From assembly GCA_017560305.1 (NCBI GenBank), contig JAFYOF010000138.1, forward strand, positions 1 to 11,669: a stretch of DNA of 11,669 nucleotides, read 5' to 3'. Positions 1 to 6,433 of the stretch are shown piece after piece (positions within the stretch are counted from its first letter, which is position 1; each line of letters opens with the position of its first letter). The notes under the pieces were generated by a model that was given only the letters and a program-made list of their open reading frames with translations, made no database searches and had not been told where the DNA came from. A program made the translations under genes and the position numbers. This DNA is from Alistipes sp. (GTDB lineage Bacteria > Bacteroidota > Bacteroidia > Bacteroidales > Rikenellaceae).

Positions 1-1
1 G

Positions 2-415
2 ATTCTTGCAATGGTGAACAGCGTAGGATGGGTAATCGCAGGATTCTCACTTCTGGCGGGTGGCTTTGGGGTAGCCAACATCATGTTCGTTTCGGTAAAA
101 GAGCGGACCCACATCATCGGAATACAGAAAGCCCTAGGCGCCAAACGGCATATCATCCTTACGCAGTTTCTCATAGAGGCCCTACTTCTGTGTATAGCCG
201 GCGGCCTCCTGGGCATACTCCTGGCATGGGGAGCCCTCCTGGTCTGGGATTTGGTGATGTCGGCTCCACAGAGCGGTATGTTCGAGATACAGCTGTCGGG
301 GCAAAATATTCTTACAGCTTTGGTTGTTTCTTGTGTGATTGGGGTGCTGAGCGGCCTGGCCCCTGCAATCTCTGCAGCAACAATGTCTCCGGCCGATGCA
401 ATCAACAGTAAATAA
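2..415 (+). CDS. ABC transporter permease, MacB/FtsX family (3' end only)
   Basis: The 5' part lies outside the window; the frame is open from base 2 and ends at TAA 413-415. About 137 residues remain. They show the typical C-terminal block of MacB/LolC-type permeases: a transmembrane helix ending in GVANIMFVSVKERTHIIGIQKALGA, split here as GVANIMFVSVKERT followed by HIIGIQKALGA, then two more hydrophobic segments (QFLIEALLLCIAGGLLGI and ILTALVVSCVIGVLSGLAP), and the closing AATMSPADAI motif usual for this family. The family couples a cytoplasmic ATPase to export or lipoprotein release across the inner membrane; the substrate cannot be told. Codon usage is clearly GC-richer than in the genes from 539 onward, so it probably belongs to the older chromosomal backbone. 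Confidence 0.9.
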   Translation: MLAMVNSVGWVIAGFSLLAGGFGVANIMFVSVKERTHIIGIQKALGAKRHIILTQFLIEALLLCIAGGLLGILLAWGALLVWDLVMSAPQSGMFEIQLSGQNILTALVVSCVIGVLSGLAPAISAATMSPADAINSK

Positions 416-492
416 AATCATTAGAAGGAAAACCTATAAAAACGATGGATTTTATTGCACGAATGATAATTTTATTTGTACTTTTACATAAT

Positions 493-522
493 CGTAACCG
501 TAGTTACGGTAATGCATATTAC
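493..522. promoter_or_regulatory. Dyad symmetries upstream of the ATPase gene
   Basis: Two short dyads lie 17-46 bp before the preferred ATPase start. One is CGTAAC-CGTA-GTTACG (493-508), overlapping the perfect dyad ACCGTA-GT-TACGGT (497-510). The other is GTAAT-GCAT-ATTAC (509-522). They could be an operator or a short leader hairpin. Such symmetry inside the longer reading frame argues that 476-538 is leader, not coding. Function is inferred only. Confidence 0.3.
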
Positions 523-538
523 GATAAAATATATAGAT

Positions 539-1864
539 ATGAGATTTTTTGATAGAGAACAAGAGTTTGAAAAGCTTAGAGAAATTGAGGAAGTCTCTCA
601 TGAGGTGGCCCAATTTACCATCATTACGGGAAGACGCCGTATTGGTAAGACCGAGATGGTCAAGAAGTTTTATGAAAACAAAACAATGCTATACTTTTTT
701 GTTGCTCGTAAAGCTGAAGCCGATCTGTGCGATATATTCATTGATGAGATTCGCACAAAACTGGGCATACCAATGCTTGACAGCAAGGGAATGTCTTTTG
801 CTGCTGTATTCAAATTCATCATGGAATTGTCTCAGACTCAGCATATCAACCTTTTTATTGATGAGTTCCAGGATTTCTATAGAGTAAATCCATCTATCTA
901 CTCCGATATGCAGAACATATGGGATAGTTATAAAAATAAGGCTCACATCAACCTGATTGTGGCAGGTTCTGTAAACACCTTGATGAATAAGATATTCAAG
1001 GATAAGAAGCAACCTCTTTTTGGCAGACAAACTGAAACAATGCATGTTAGACCTTTTAAGCCCTCAGTCCTAAAAGAAATCATGTCTGAATATTGTCCTG
1101 ACTATAAGAAATCAGATTTGTTGGCTCTTTATACCTTGACTGGCGGTGTGGCTAAGTATGTTGAATTGTTTATCGACAGGAAGAAGTTTACTGAACAGAA
1201 AATGATGGATATGTTCTTTGAACGGGATTCCTATTTCTTGCCTGAGGGTAAAAATATGCTTGTAGATGAGTTTGGCAAAGATTACGGTAACTATTTCTCG
1301 ATACTGACATTAATAGCTCAAGGTAAAAATACACGTTCAGAGATAGAAAATGCTCTCAATATAAAAGAGTTGTCTGGCTACTTGAAAAACCTGAGCGAGG
1401 AGTATGGTTTGATAAGTAAGATGCAACCTATTTATGAGAAATCAAGCAACAAGAATGTGCATTATGCCATCAACGACCAGTTCTTGAAATTTTGGTTCCG
1501 ATTCATATATAAATATACACACATCATCGAGGCAGGCGGTAATGATAAATTAAAAGCGATAGCAGAACGTGATTTCACAACAGTGAGTGGTAAGTCTCTT
1601 GAAAACTACTTTAATGAAGTACTGAAAGAATCAGGAGCATACACTCGTCTTGGATATTGGCACGACCGAAAAGGCGAAAACGAGATTGACATTGTGGCAG
1701 AGGACGAGTTGGAAAACAAGATAGAATTTATTGAAGTTAAGCGTCAAGAGAAGAACTTTGATGAAGCTGTATTAAGAGCCAAATCCGAGTTGTTCTTTAA
1801 AGCTGTTGGCACATTCAAGAACTATGAGTTTATTTATAGAGGACTATCTATAGAAGATATGTAA
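539..1864 (+). CDS. ATPase_2/DUF234 family ATPase with nuclease-like C-terminus
   Basis: This 441-aa protein belongs to the archaeal-type STAND-like ATPases common in Bacteroidota. It opens with FFDREQEFEKL, the standard family start. Walker A is GRRRIGKT (residues 31-38) and Walker B is INLFIDEFQ (about 103-111). A winged-helix region follows in the middle (around TRSEIENALNIKELSGYLKNL). The C-terminal DUF234 part carries a PD-(D/E)XK-like signature, EIDIV (D384) then IEVKR (E399, K401). An in-frame ATG at 476 would add 21 residues, but that stretch is poorly conserved in character and contains dyad repeats, so I choose 539. Cellular role of the family is unknown; a DNA- or toxin-related function is often suspected. 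It stands alone: 123 bp from the permease, and followed by a terminator, so it is probably not part of the downstream operon. Confidence 0.88.
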   Translation: MRFFDREQEFEKLREIEEVSHEVAQFTIITGRRRIGKTEMVKKFYENKTMLYFFVARKAEADLCDIFIDEIRTKLGIPMLDSKGMSFAAVFKFIMELSQTQHINLFIDEFQDFYRVNPSIYSDMQNIWDSYKNKAHINLIVAGSVNTLMNKIFKDKKQPLFGRQTETMHVRPFKPSVLKEIMSEYCPDYKKSDLLALYTLTGGVAKYVELFIDRKKFTEQKMMDMFFERDSYFLPEGKNMLVDEFGKDYGNYFSILTLIAQGKNTRSEIENALNIKELSGYLKNLSEEYGLISKMQPIYEKSSNKNVHYAINDQFLKFWFRFIYKYTHIIEAGGNDKLKAIAERDFTTVSGKSLENYFNEVLKESGAYTRLGYWHDRKGENEIDIVAEDELENKIEFIEVKRQEKNFDEAVLRAKSELFFKAVGTFKNYEFIYRGLSIEDM

Positions 1865-1897
1865 TTCGGTAAAAACTGCTTATACTAGCATAGAAAT

Positions 1898-1936
1898 AGA
1901 GTTTCATTCCATCACAGGAGTGGAGCTCTTTTTTTT
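1898..1936 (+). terminator. Probable intrinsic terminator after the ATPase gene
   Basis: A weak, bulged hairpin (AGAG 1898-1901 with CTCT 1926-1929; TTCCA 1907-1911 with TGGAG 1921-1925) runs straight into eight T residues (1929-1936). The T-run is convincing, the stem less so. It would separate the ATPase gene from the downstream operon. Confidence 0.5.
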
Positions 1937-1997
1937 GATATATTGCGGTGAATTGGAGCAAATCACAAGACATCAACTCCATTGTAGAATTGAACGA

Positions 1998-2026
1998 TTG
2001 GGGTTCTCTCATTATGAGAATCCCAA
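1998..2026 (+). repeat. Left inverted repeat of the putative promoter switch
   Basis: The 22 bases at 2005-2026 are the exact reverse complement of 2205-2226. With the flanks to 1998 and 2233 counted, 26 of 29 positions match. Inside the repeat is a smaller dyad, TCTCAT-T-ATGAGA (2007-2019), as expected for a site bound by two recombinase subunits. It lies in the non-coding gap between the ATPase terminator and the operon. Confidence 0.85.
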
Positions 2027-2226
2027 AACTTAACTCACACTATAAGTCAGCTAATTACAAGAATTAAATATTTATGTGCTTTGCACCATTAAAGGAAACC
2101 AAACAGAGAACACCTATAACAAAAGTTATAAAAATGCTATAAGACACCGATTTATCTATCCAAAATGAGATAATTTTAAATAAAATCAGTAATTTTGCAA
2201 TTAATTGGGATTCTCATAATGAGAGA
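2005..2226. other. Putative invertible promoter segment (phase-variation switch)
   Basis: This 222-bp segment is bounded by perfect 22-bp inverted repeats with a 178-bp non-coding spacer. The spacer is AT-rich and has no ORF. Its only clear signal is a Bacteroidota -7 element next to the right repeat, oriented toward the 2259 gene. Promoters enclosed by 20-30 bp inverted repeats and flipped by a site-specific recombinase are well known in Bacteroides, for example for capsule loci. In the written orientation the promoter faces the operon (ON). Inverted, it would fire leftward toward the 3' end of the ATPase gene. No recombinase gene is in the window, so it would act from elsewhere. Alternative: two copies of a repressor operator that happen to face each other. 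The rest of the 1865-2258 gap holds only the terminator and short dyads such as TATAAC-AAAA-GTTATA. Confidence 0.62.
2190..2197 (+). promoter_or_regulatory. Bacteroidota-type -7 element inside the invertible segment
   Basis: TAATTTTG matches the Bacteroides -7 consensus TAnnTTTG exactly and sits 7 bp inside the right inverted repeat. Transcription would start near 2203-2206, giving a leader of about 55 nt that includes the right repeat. No clear -33 TTTG is visible about 20 bp upstream (the sequence there is A/T-rich), which lowers confidence. Confidence 0.5.
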
Positions 2227-2233
2227 TTCCCAC
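2205..2233 (-). repeat. Right inverted repeat of the putative promoter switch
   Basis: Bases 2205-2226 are the exact reverse complement of 2005-2026. The internal dyad is TCTCAT-A-ATGAGA (2212-2224). The repeat ends 26 bp before the start codon of the OmpA-domain gene. Confidence 0.85.
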
Positions 2234-2246
2234 GAAAATAGTGTAA

Positions 2247-2254
2247 TATATTTG
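2247..2254 (+). promoter_or_regulatory. Second -7-like match immediately before the operon
   Basis: TATATTTG also fits TAnnTTTG but lies only 4 bp before the ATG at 2259 and outside the inverted repeats. If used it would give a nearly leaderless mRNA independent of inversion. No -33 element is visible. AT-rich sequence makes a chance match likely. Confidence 0.2.
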
Positions 2255-2258
2255 AACA

Positions 2259-3479
2259 ATGGTAAAGTTTACAGCATCCTATCAGAATTGGAAGATTGAT
2301 GTAGAAGACAGCGGTACAGTGCTGGTCTATGACAATGGTGTATTGTGTGATAATACAGCGAAAGCAGTTCGCGAAATTGCGGTAATGGTTGGTTTTGAAC
2401 TTAATGAAAAATGGAATAGCCGACAGATGGGGCGCTATCTCGTTGATTTCTTGAACGAGAACGGAGTGTCTGCTTCAGCCACAGAGTCTACACCTGCTAC
2501 AGCTCATCCAGCAGATCCTGCCCAAAAGGAGGAAAAAAAGGAGCGTTCAACTCCAGCCGAAAGTTTTGAGGTTGATTCTACAGTGGCGGCTAACGCAAAG
2601 GTGCGTGTATATGGCAAGGCGCAGAATCGCACTGCGCTTGGTATTGCACACGCCTATATGGTGATGTATCCTCACGCAACCATTGAGGATTTGCGTAAGG
2701 CATTCCCAAATTCCATCAATCCAGATGCTGGCGTAAAAGAGAATTTCGTTTTTGCAGAAGATAAGGGTACAACAGCAGATTGGAACGGCTATTTCAAGGG
2801 CGAAGATGAGTTGTTGCCTATGGGTGACGGTAAAAAGGTCTCTATTGTTTCAATGTGGACCAAGCCGAGCTTCGAACGTATGGTAGCACAGGCGCGTGCG
2901 TATGACATTATTGTCGCAAAGTTTGAGGCAGCTGATAAGGGTGGCAAGAAGGGTGGCTTCAGTTTGGAGTACCTTAATGGATATGTGCCTCCTGTACCTG
3001 CGGCCAAGAAATCATTGTGGTGGGTATGGTTGCTTCTGCTCCTCTTGGTAGGTGGTTTGGCGGCATTCTTCGCACTTCGTAAGCCTCAAGTAGTGGAGAT
3101 TGAGAAGGTTGTCGAGGTTGAAAAGATAGTCTATGTTGACCGCATTGAGGAGATTGAGAAGAACTTTAATGCTGCGCAGTTTGTGAAGGGTAAGGCCGAG
3201 CTGTCGGAGGATGCAAAATTTGTGTTGCATGACCTTGCGAAGGAGATGAAGAAACACTCAGAGATTAAGTTGAAAATCGTTGGTCATACTTCTTCGGAGG
3301 GAGATGCAGCGTTTAATCAGAAACTTTCAGAAGCTCGAGCGCAAGCGGCTGTTGATTTCTTGGTTAGTCGTGGTGTAGAGGCTACTCGTTTGGAGGCTAT
3401 CGGTAAGGGGGCAAGTGAGCCTATTGACGAGCAGAATCCTGAGGCAAACCGTCGTACCGAATTTATTGTAATAGATTAA
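2259..3479 (+). CDS. Membrane-anchored OmpA-like protein with novel N-terminal domains
   Basis: The 406-aa protein has four parts. Residues 1-70 form a small domain (DSGTVLVY, REIAVMVGFE, WNSRQMGRYLVDFLNE) that recurs as the separate protein at 4560-4766. A Ser/Thr/Pro/Glu-rich linker covers about 70-105. A globular domain I do not recognise covers about 110-245 (AYMVMYPHATIEDLRKAFP and SFERMVAQARAYDI). A transmembrane helix lies at about 252-274 (SLWWVWLLLLLLVGGLAAFF), followed by a charged Val/Glu/Lys stalk (280-300). Residues 303-406 are an OmpA C-terminal domain (LSEARAQAAVDFLVSRGV, then NRRTEFIVID). With no signal peptide, the N-terminal part should be cytoplasmic and the OmpA part periplasmic, bridging inner membrane and cell wall. 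The usual diaminopimelate-binding Asp of OmpA appears to be Ser345, while the partner Arg360 is kept. It is the first gene of the operon. Confidence 0.88.
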   Translation: MVKFTASYQNWKIDVEDSGTVLVYDNGVLCDNTAKAVREIAVMVGFELNEKWNSRQMGRYLVDFLNENGVSASATESTPATAHPADPAQKEEKKERSTPAESFEVDSTVAANAKVRVYGKAQNRTALGIAHAYMVMYPHATIEDLRKAFPNSINPDAGVKENFVFAEDKGTTADWNGYFKGEDELLPMGDGKKVSIVSMWTKPSFERMVAQARAYDIIVAKFEAADKGGKKGGFSLEYLNGYVPPVPAAKKSLWWVWLLLLLLVGGLAAFFALRKPQVVEIEKVVEVEKIVYVDRIEEIEKNFNAAQFVKGKAELSEDAKFVLHDLAKEMKKHSEIKLKIVGHTSSEGDAAFNQKLSEARAQAAVDFLVSRGVEATRLEAIGKGASEPIDEQNPEANRRTEFIVID

Positions 3480-3503
3480 TAACTTAATAATATCAAAACA
3501 ACT

Positions 3504-3866
3504 ATGGGACTTTTGGATAATTTGAAGGACAAATTCAAGAACGCAGAATTTACTGTTGCTCCGAACAAGAAACTTAAGACTATTTCAGCTGATTTTAAGA
3601 AGGCGTTTGGCGTTTCACTGGTATTCTATAAGGGAGCGCAGATTGCCGATGGAGATTTGACTTTGGCTGCTCTCAATAAAAAGACCACCAAAGATGTTAA
3701 GTCTACTGCTGACGGTTTGAAAATTAAGGCGAGTATGAAGGTTGGCGATGCCGAGAAGCTATTTGACACAAATTTTGGTGTAACCGTACAGATTAAGGAT
3801 GAAAGCGGTAAAAAACTCGTTCCTAATGGAATAACCATTGGTCAAGCTGCACGAGGAGAATATTAA
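3504..3866 (+). CDS. Small soluble protein, paralogue of the 4800-5114 product
   Basis: The 120-aa product has no signal peptide or membrane segment. Two blocks recur in the 4800-5114 protein. Block one is KLKTISADFKKAFGVSLVFYKG, here split as KLKTISADFKKAFG and VSLVFYKG, against KVKSLKENFKKCFG and ASLRVYKS. Block two is MKVGDAEKLFDTNFGVTVQI against LKVGNFEKKIAELYGIGVQV. Each block looks like a helix followed by a beta strand, so the protein may itself be two repeats of one small alpha/beta unit. I do not recognise the family. It lies 24 bp after the OmpA-domain gene and 3 bp before the nuclease-like gene, so translation of all three is probably linked. Confidence 0.8.
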   Translation: MGLLDNLKDKFKNAEFTVAPNKKLKTISADFKKAFGVSLVFYKGAQIADGDLTLAALNKKTTKDVKSTADGLKIKASMKVGDAEKLFDTNFGVTVQIKDESGKKLVPNGITIGQAARGEY

Positions 3867-3869
3867 TCT

Positions 3870-4538
3870 ATGACGAATCTAATAGAAATAGTACAGAAAG
3901 ATGTTTTCGCTTTTTTGGAGAGCTACAATGAGTTGCTCTTCAATGAGCGAGACTTTCAGATGCATCTCGCTACTTGGCTGCGTAACTCTGATAACCATTA
4001 TGATGATGTGGATGTAGAGTATTATGTACCCAAAACAGAACTTGATAACTATATTTGGGATAGTGAATTACGTCTCGATATCGTGGTCAAGAAAGATGGT
4101 GAGTATTGCCCAGTTGAGTTGAAATACAAGACAAAAAAGGTAGAAAGCCAAATCAGTCGTTTTGATGAAATGTTGGACGACAAAGTTGTTGTGATGAAAA
4201 ATCAAGGTGCACAGGATTTGGGCATGTATGACTTCTGGAAAGATGTTCGTCGAGTGGAGTTAGTGCGCAATCGTTTCAAGAATGTAAAAGGCGGTTTGGC
4301 TGTATTTGTCACAAATGACCAACTTTACACAAAGGCGAGTCGACAAAATTCCAATAACTATTTGCTAAACATGACCGAGGGCAAGCATTCTGCAATTAAG
4401 CATTGGCAAAATGAGGATAGTGCGTGCGCTAAAATGAAGTCATATAAATCGTTCGAAGTAGAAAAAGAGTATTCTATCAAGTGGCATCATAGGAATGTAG
4501 ATAATATACCATTTCACTATTGTGTTGTATACATTTAA
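3870..4538 (+). CDS. PD-(D/E)XK nuclease-like protein
   Basis: The 222-aa protein carries a clean PD-(D/E)XK core: a strand with the first acidic residue, LRLDIVV (D70), then a beta hairpin and PVELKYKTK (E83, K85). A possible helix glutamate is E26 in NERDFQ. The following region, YDFWKDVRRVELVRNRF then GGLAVFVTNDQLY, resembles the later strands and helices of this fold. Proteins of this superfamily cut or process nucleic acids, though some members are inactive or bind other substrates. There is no DNA-binding domain beyond the core and no methyltransferase nearby, so a classical restriction system is unlikely. Placement between two copies of a duplicated module suggests insertion into, or rearrangement within, the operon. 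Confidence 0.78.
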   Translation: MTNLIEIVQKDVFAFLESYNELLFNERDFQMHLATWLRNSDNHYDDVDVEYYVPKTELDNYIWDSELRLDIVVKKDGEYCPVELKYKTKKVESQISRFDEMLDDKVVVMKNQGAQDLGMYDFWKDVRRVELVRNRFKNVKGGLAVFVTNDQLYTKASRQNSNNYLLNMTEGKHSAIKHWQNEDSACAKMKSYKSFEVEKEYSIKWHHRNVDNIPFHYCVVYI

Positions 4539-4559
4539 CTTAGAAAAAAATAAAACATT

Positions 4560-4766
4560 ATGGCAAAGAAATCAGTAATTGCTGGCGAATATATTTTGTC
4601 AGTTTTGGACAGCGGCAGCATTGAGGTTTATCGTATTTATGACAATGTAAAGGGCGCTCTTCGAGAAATTGCGGAGAAAGAAGGATTTGAGTATGATGCC
4701 AATTGGACAACTCGCCAGTTTGGTTCAAAACTCATCGATTTTTTGAATGAAAAGAAAAACAATTAA
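4560..4766 (+). CDS. Stand-alone copy of the N-terminal domain of the OmpA-like protein
   Basis: This 68-aa protein aligns along most of its length with residues 1-68 of the 2259-3479 product. Shared features are LDSGSIEVY against EDSGTVLVY, ALREIAEKEGFEYDANW against AVREIAVMVGFELNEKW, and TRQFGSKLIDFLNE against SRQMGRYLVDFLNE. The conserved Trp, Arg-Gln and DFLNE residues suggest a compact helical fold, perhaps protein-protein or nucleic-acid binding. I know no named family. It begins 21 bp after the nuclease-like gene. Confidence 0.85.
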   Translation: MAKKSVIAGEYILSVLDSGSIEVYRIYDNVKGALREIAEKEGFEYDANWTTRQFGSKLIDFLNEKKNN

Positions 4767-4799
4767 TCAATACAATTAACCATTTAACAACAAAAAATT

Positions 4800-5114
4800 A
4801 TGGCAGATTTCAAATTGGATGGCCGTATGAAGGTCAAGAGCTTGAAGGAGAATTTCAAGAAGTGTTTTGGCGCATCATTGCGTGTTTACAAGAGCGAGTC
4901 TTGCAAGGGTGCTTTCGCAGATGATAATGCAACACTTGCATCTATTCGCGCAGAGGGCAAGAAAGGTGGTGAGCTCGTTGTAGGTGGCAATCTTAAGGTG
5001 GGTAACTTTGAGAAGAAGATTGCTGAACTCTACGGTATCGGTGTTCAGGTTGCTAACGCTGACGACAGCAAGCTTGCTGACAACGACATCACTTTGGTTG
5101 CTGCTGGTAAGTAA
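4800..5114 (+). CDS. Small soluble protein, paralogue of the 3504-3866 product
   Basis: The 104-aa product is a cytoplasmic-looking protein with the same two blocks as the 3504-3866 protein: KVKSLKENFKKCFGASLRVYK near the N-terminus and LKVGNFEKKIAELYGIGVQV in the second half, followed by a short acidic loop and ITLVAAGK. The ATG follows an A-rich leader (AACAACAAAAAATT), typical of strongly translated Bacteroidota genes. Together with 4560-4766 it repeats the gene order found at 2259-3866. Family and function are unknown to me. Confidence 0.82.
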   Translation: MADFKLDGRMKVKSLKENFKKCFGASLRVYKSESCKGAFADDNATLASIRAEGKKGGELVVGGNLKVGNFEKKIAELYGIGVQVANADDSKLADNDITLVAAGK

Positions 5115-5131
5115 TCAGTCGCACAATTTTA

Positions 5132-5170
5132 GGTATGTGGGGTTTGATCGCCCCACATATCACAATTTTT
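5132..5170 (+). terminator. Hairpin with T-run between the first and second halves of the operon
   Basis: An 11-bp stem with one G-T pair (5132-5142 with 5151-5161, core TATGTGGGG / CCCCACATA) and an 8-nt loop is followed four bases later by TTTTT (5166-5170). It could stop or attenuate transcription after the small paralogue genes, leaving lower expression of the downstream genes, or it could be an mRNA processing or stability stem. Confidence 0.55.
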
Positions 5171-5183
5171 AGAACTTCGAAAA

Positions 5184-5738
5184 ATGAATAATATGAAGAA
5201 ACTTATTGGTATAGCTGCTCTTTTGCTTTTATCATCGTGTGGTAATTCGTTGGAACAGACTGCAAAGGAGAAATTAGGCACTTTGACCGAAATAGCAGAA
5301 TTGGGAACGGTGGAATACACCATCACCAAGATAATCAAAGCATCTGACAAGGCTTTTTATACCATTGGCGACCGCAAAATATTGTTTTCGTGCTCGGCTA
5401 CAATGAAAGCTGGAGTGGACTTGGGCGGTTTCTCGGCCGAGAACGTATCTATAAATAGCAAGAACAAAGAGGTTACTATTCTTTTGCCGAAGCCCAAAGT
5501 TCTTGCATTCAATATGCCAGCCGAACAGGCAAAATTAGAGTATGAGAAGGTGGGAGCTCTCCGTTTTAATTTCACAGCAGAAGAACGCAATAACCTTCTG
5601 CGCCAAGGCGAAGAGGCTATTATGGCAGACGCTGAAAATTTGGGAATCTTGGCAGATGCAGAGAGAAATGCCCGAATGTTTTTTGAGACAATGTTGTCTC
5701 AAGTTGGCTTCGAGAAAATAAATATTGTCTTTAACTAA
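5184..5738 (+). CDS. DUF4230 lipoprotein
   Basis: The protein starts with a lipoprotein signal, KKLIGIAALLLLSSC, with the lipid-accepting Cys at residue 19 counting from 5184 (16 if the ATG at 5193 is used). The rest matches the DUF4230 pattern: a strand-rich first half (LGTVEYTITKIIKASD, then RKILFSCSATMKAGVDLGGF), VTILLPKPKVLAFNM, and a helical second half ending ARMFFETMLSQVGFEKINIVF. DUF4230 proteins are common in Bacteroidota and of unknown function. It is one of two adjacent DUF4230 genes and starts 22 bp after the hairpin ending at 5161. Confidence 0.85.
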   Translation: MNNMKKLIGIAALLLLSSCGNSLEQTAKEKLGTLTEIAELGTVEYTITKIIKASDKAFYTIGDRKILFSCSATMKAGVDLGGFSAENVSINSKNKEVTILLPKPKVLAFNMPAEQAKLEYEKVGALRFNFTAEERNNLLRQGEEAIMADAENLGILADAERNARMFFETMLSQVGFEKINIVFN

Positions 5739-5754
5739 TAGTGTAGGGAGAGTT

Positions 5755-6402
5755 ATGAAACAGTTTATATCATATTTCTTTAAATCATTGGCTGGTAAAG
5801 TCGCAGGAGTGGTAGTTGTAGCTATTCTGCTTGCAGGCGGGTGGTTTGTGCTGCAGCACTTAAATATCAACCTTTTTGGTTTTAGTTTTGGCCGAGAACT
5901 AAAGATTGATAATACAGCAAATGTTGTAGAAAAAATAAAGAGCATCTCGGAATTCACCACTGCGTGCTATTATGAAGAGGCTGTCCTGAAAAACAGCAAA
6001 ACAGAGGCTGGCGAGCAAAACAAACTGATGAGTTTGGTACATATTAAGGCTGATTCAGTACATAGCGAGGTCGTTATATTGGCAAAGGGAAAGGTGCGCG
6101 CAGGATATAATTTAGGAGAAATATCGGAGGAGCAAATCAAAATCAGCGGAGATTCTATAACCGTTGCATTGCCTGCGCCCGAAATCTTTGATGTGATTGT
6201 CAATCCGTCTGATTACGAAATGTATATCGAGGAGGGCAAATGGAGTCACGAAGAGATATCTGCAATGCAGGCCGAGTATCGCAATGTGCTGACTGAAAAA
6301 TCTAAAGAAAATGGATTGTTGCACAAGGCTAATGAGGCGGGCAAAACCCGTTTGGAGTCATTGTTTAAGGCGTTGGGTTTCTCGTATGTAGAACTTAAAT
6401 AA
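5755..6402 (+). CDS. Membrane-anchored DUF4230 protein
   Basis: The 215-aa protein has one N-terminal transmembrane segment (about residues 15-34, VAGVVVVAILLAGGWFVLQ), with no lipobox Cys, so it should be anchored in the inner membrane with the DUF4230 domain outside. The domain shows the same order as its neighbour: VVEKIKSISEFTTACYYEEA, VILAKGKVRAGYNLGEI, ISGDSITVALPAPEIFDVIV, and a closing helix TRLESLFKALGFSYVEL. An upstream ATG at 5725 lies in frame but inside the preceding gene; 5755, with M-K-Q before the membrane helix, is the better start. The pair probably arose by duplication followed by a change of anchor, and may form a complex spanning the periplasm. Confidence 0.85.
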   Translation: MKQFISYFFKSLAGKVAGVVVVAILLAGGWFVLQHLNINLFGFSFGRELKIDNTANVVEKIKSISEFTTACYYEEAVLKNSKTEAGEQNKLMSLVHIKADSVHSEVVILAKGKVRAGYNLGEISEEQIKISGDSITVALPAPEIFDVIVNPSDYEMYIEEGKWSHEEISAMQAEYRNVLTEKSKENGLLHKANEAGKTRLESLFKALGFSYVELK

Positions 6403-6433
6403 ATAATCACCTATATCTAAAACTACGAGAATT

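Noticed and set aside
476..538. Longer ATPase reading frame starting at ATG 476
   Set aside because: The extra 21 residues are encoded by leader-like DNA with two dyads, and the family normally begins at the FFDREQEF motif just after ATG 539.
445..552. 35-codon ORF starting at ATG 445
   Set aside because: It overlaps the dyads and the ATPase start, has no recognisable features and is likely chance in AT-rich DNA.
1998..2233. CRISPR-like or direct-repeat array
   Set aside because: There are only two copies, in inverted rather than direct orientation, with one spacer; the promoter-switch reading fits better.
3870..4538. Restriction-modification system
   Set aside because: There is no methyltransferase or specificity gene in the window, so only a nuclease-like fold is claimed.
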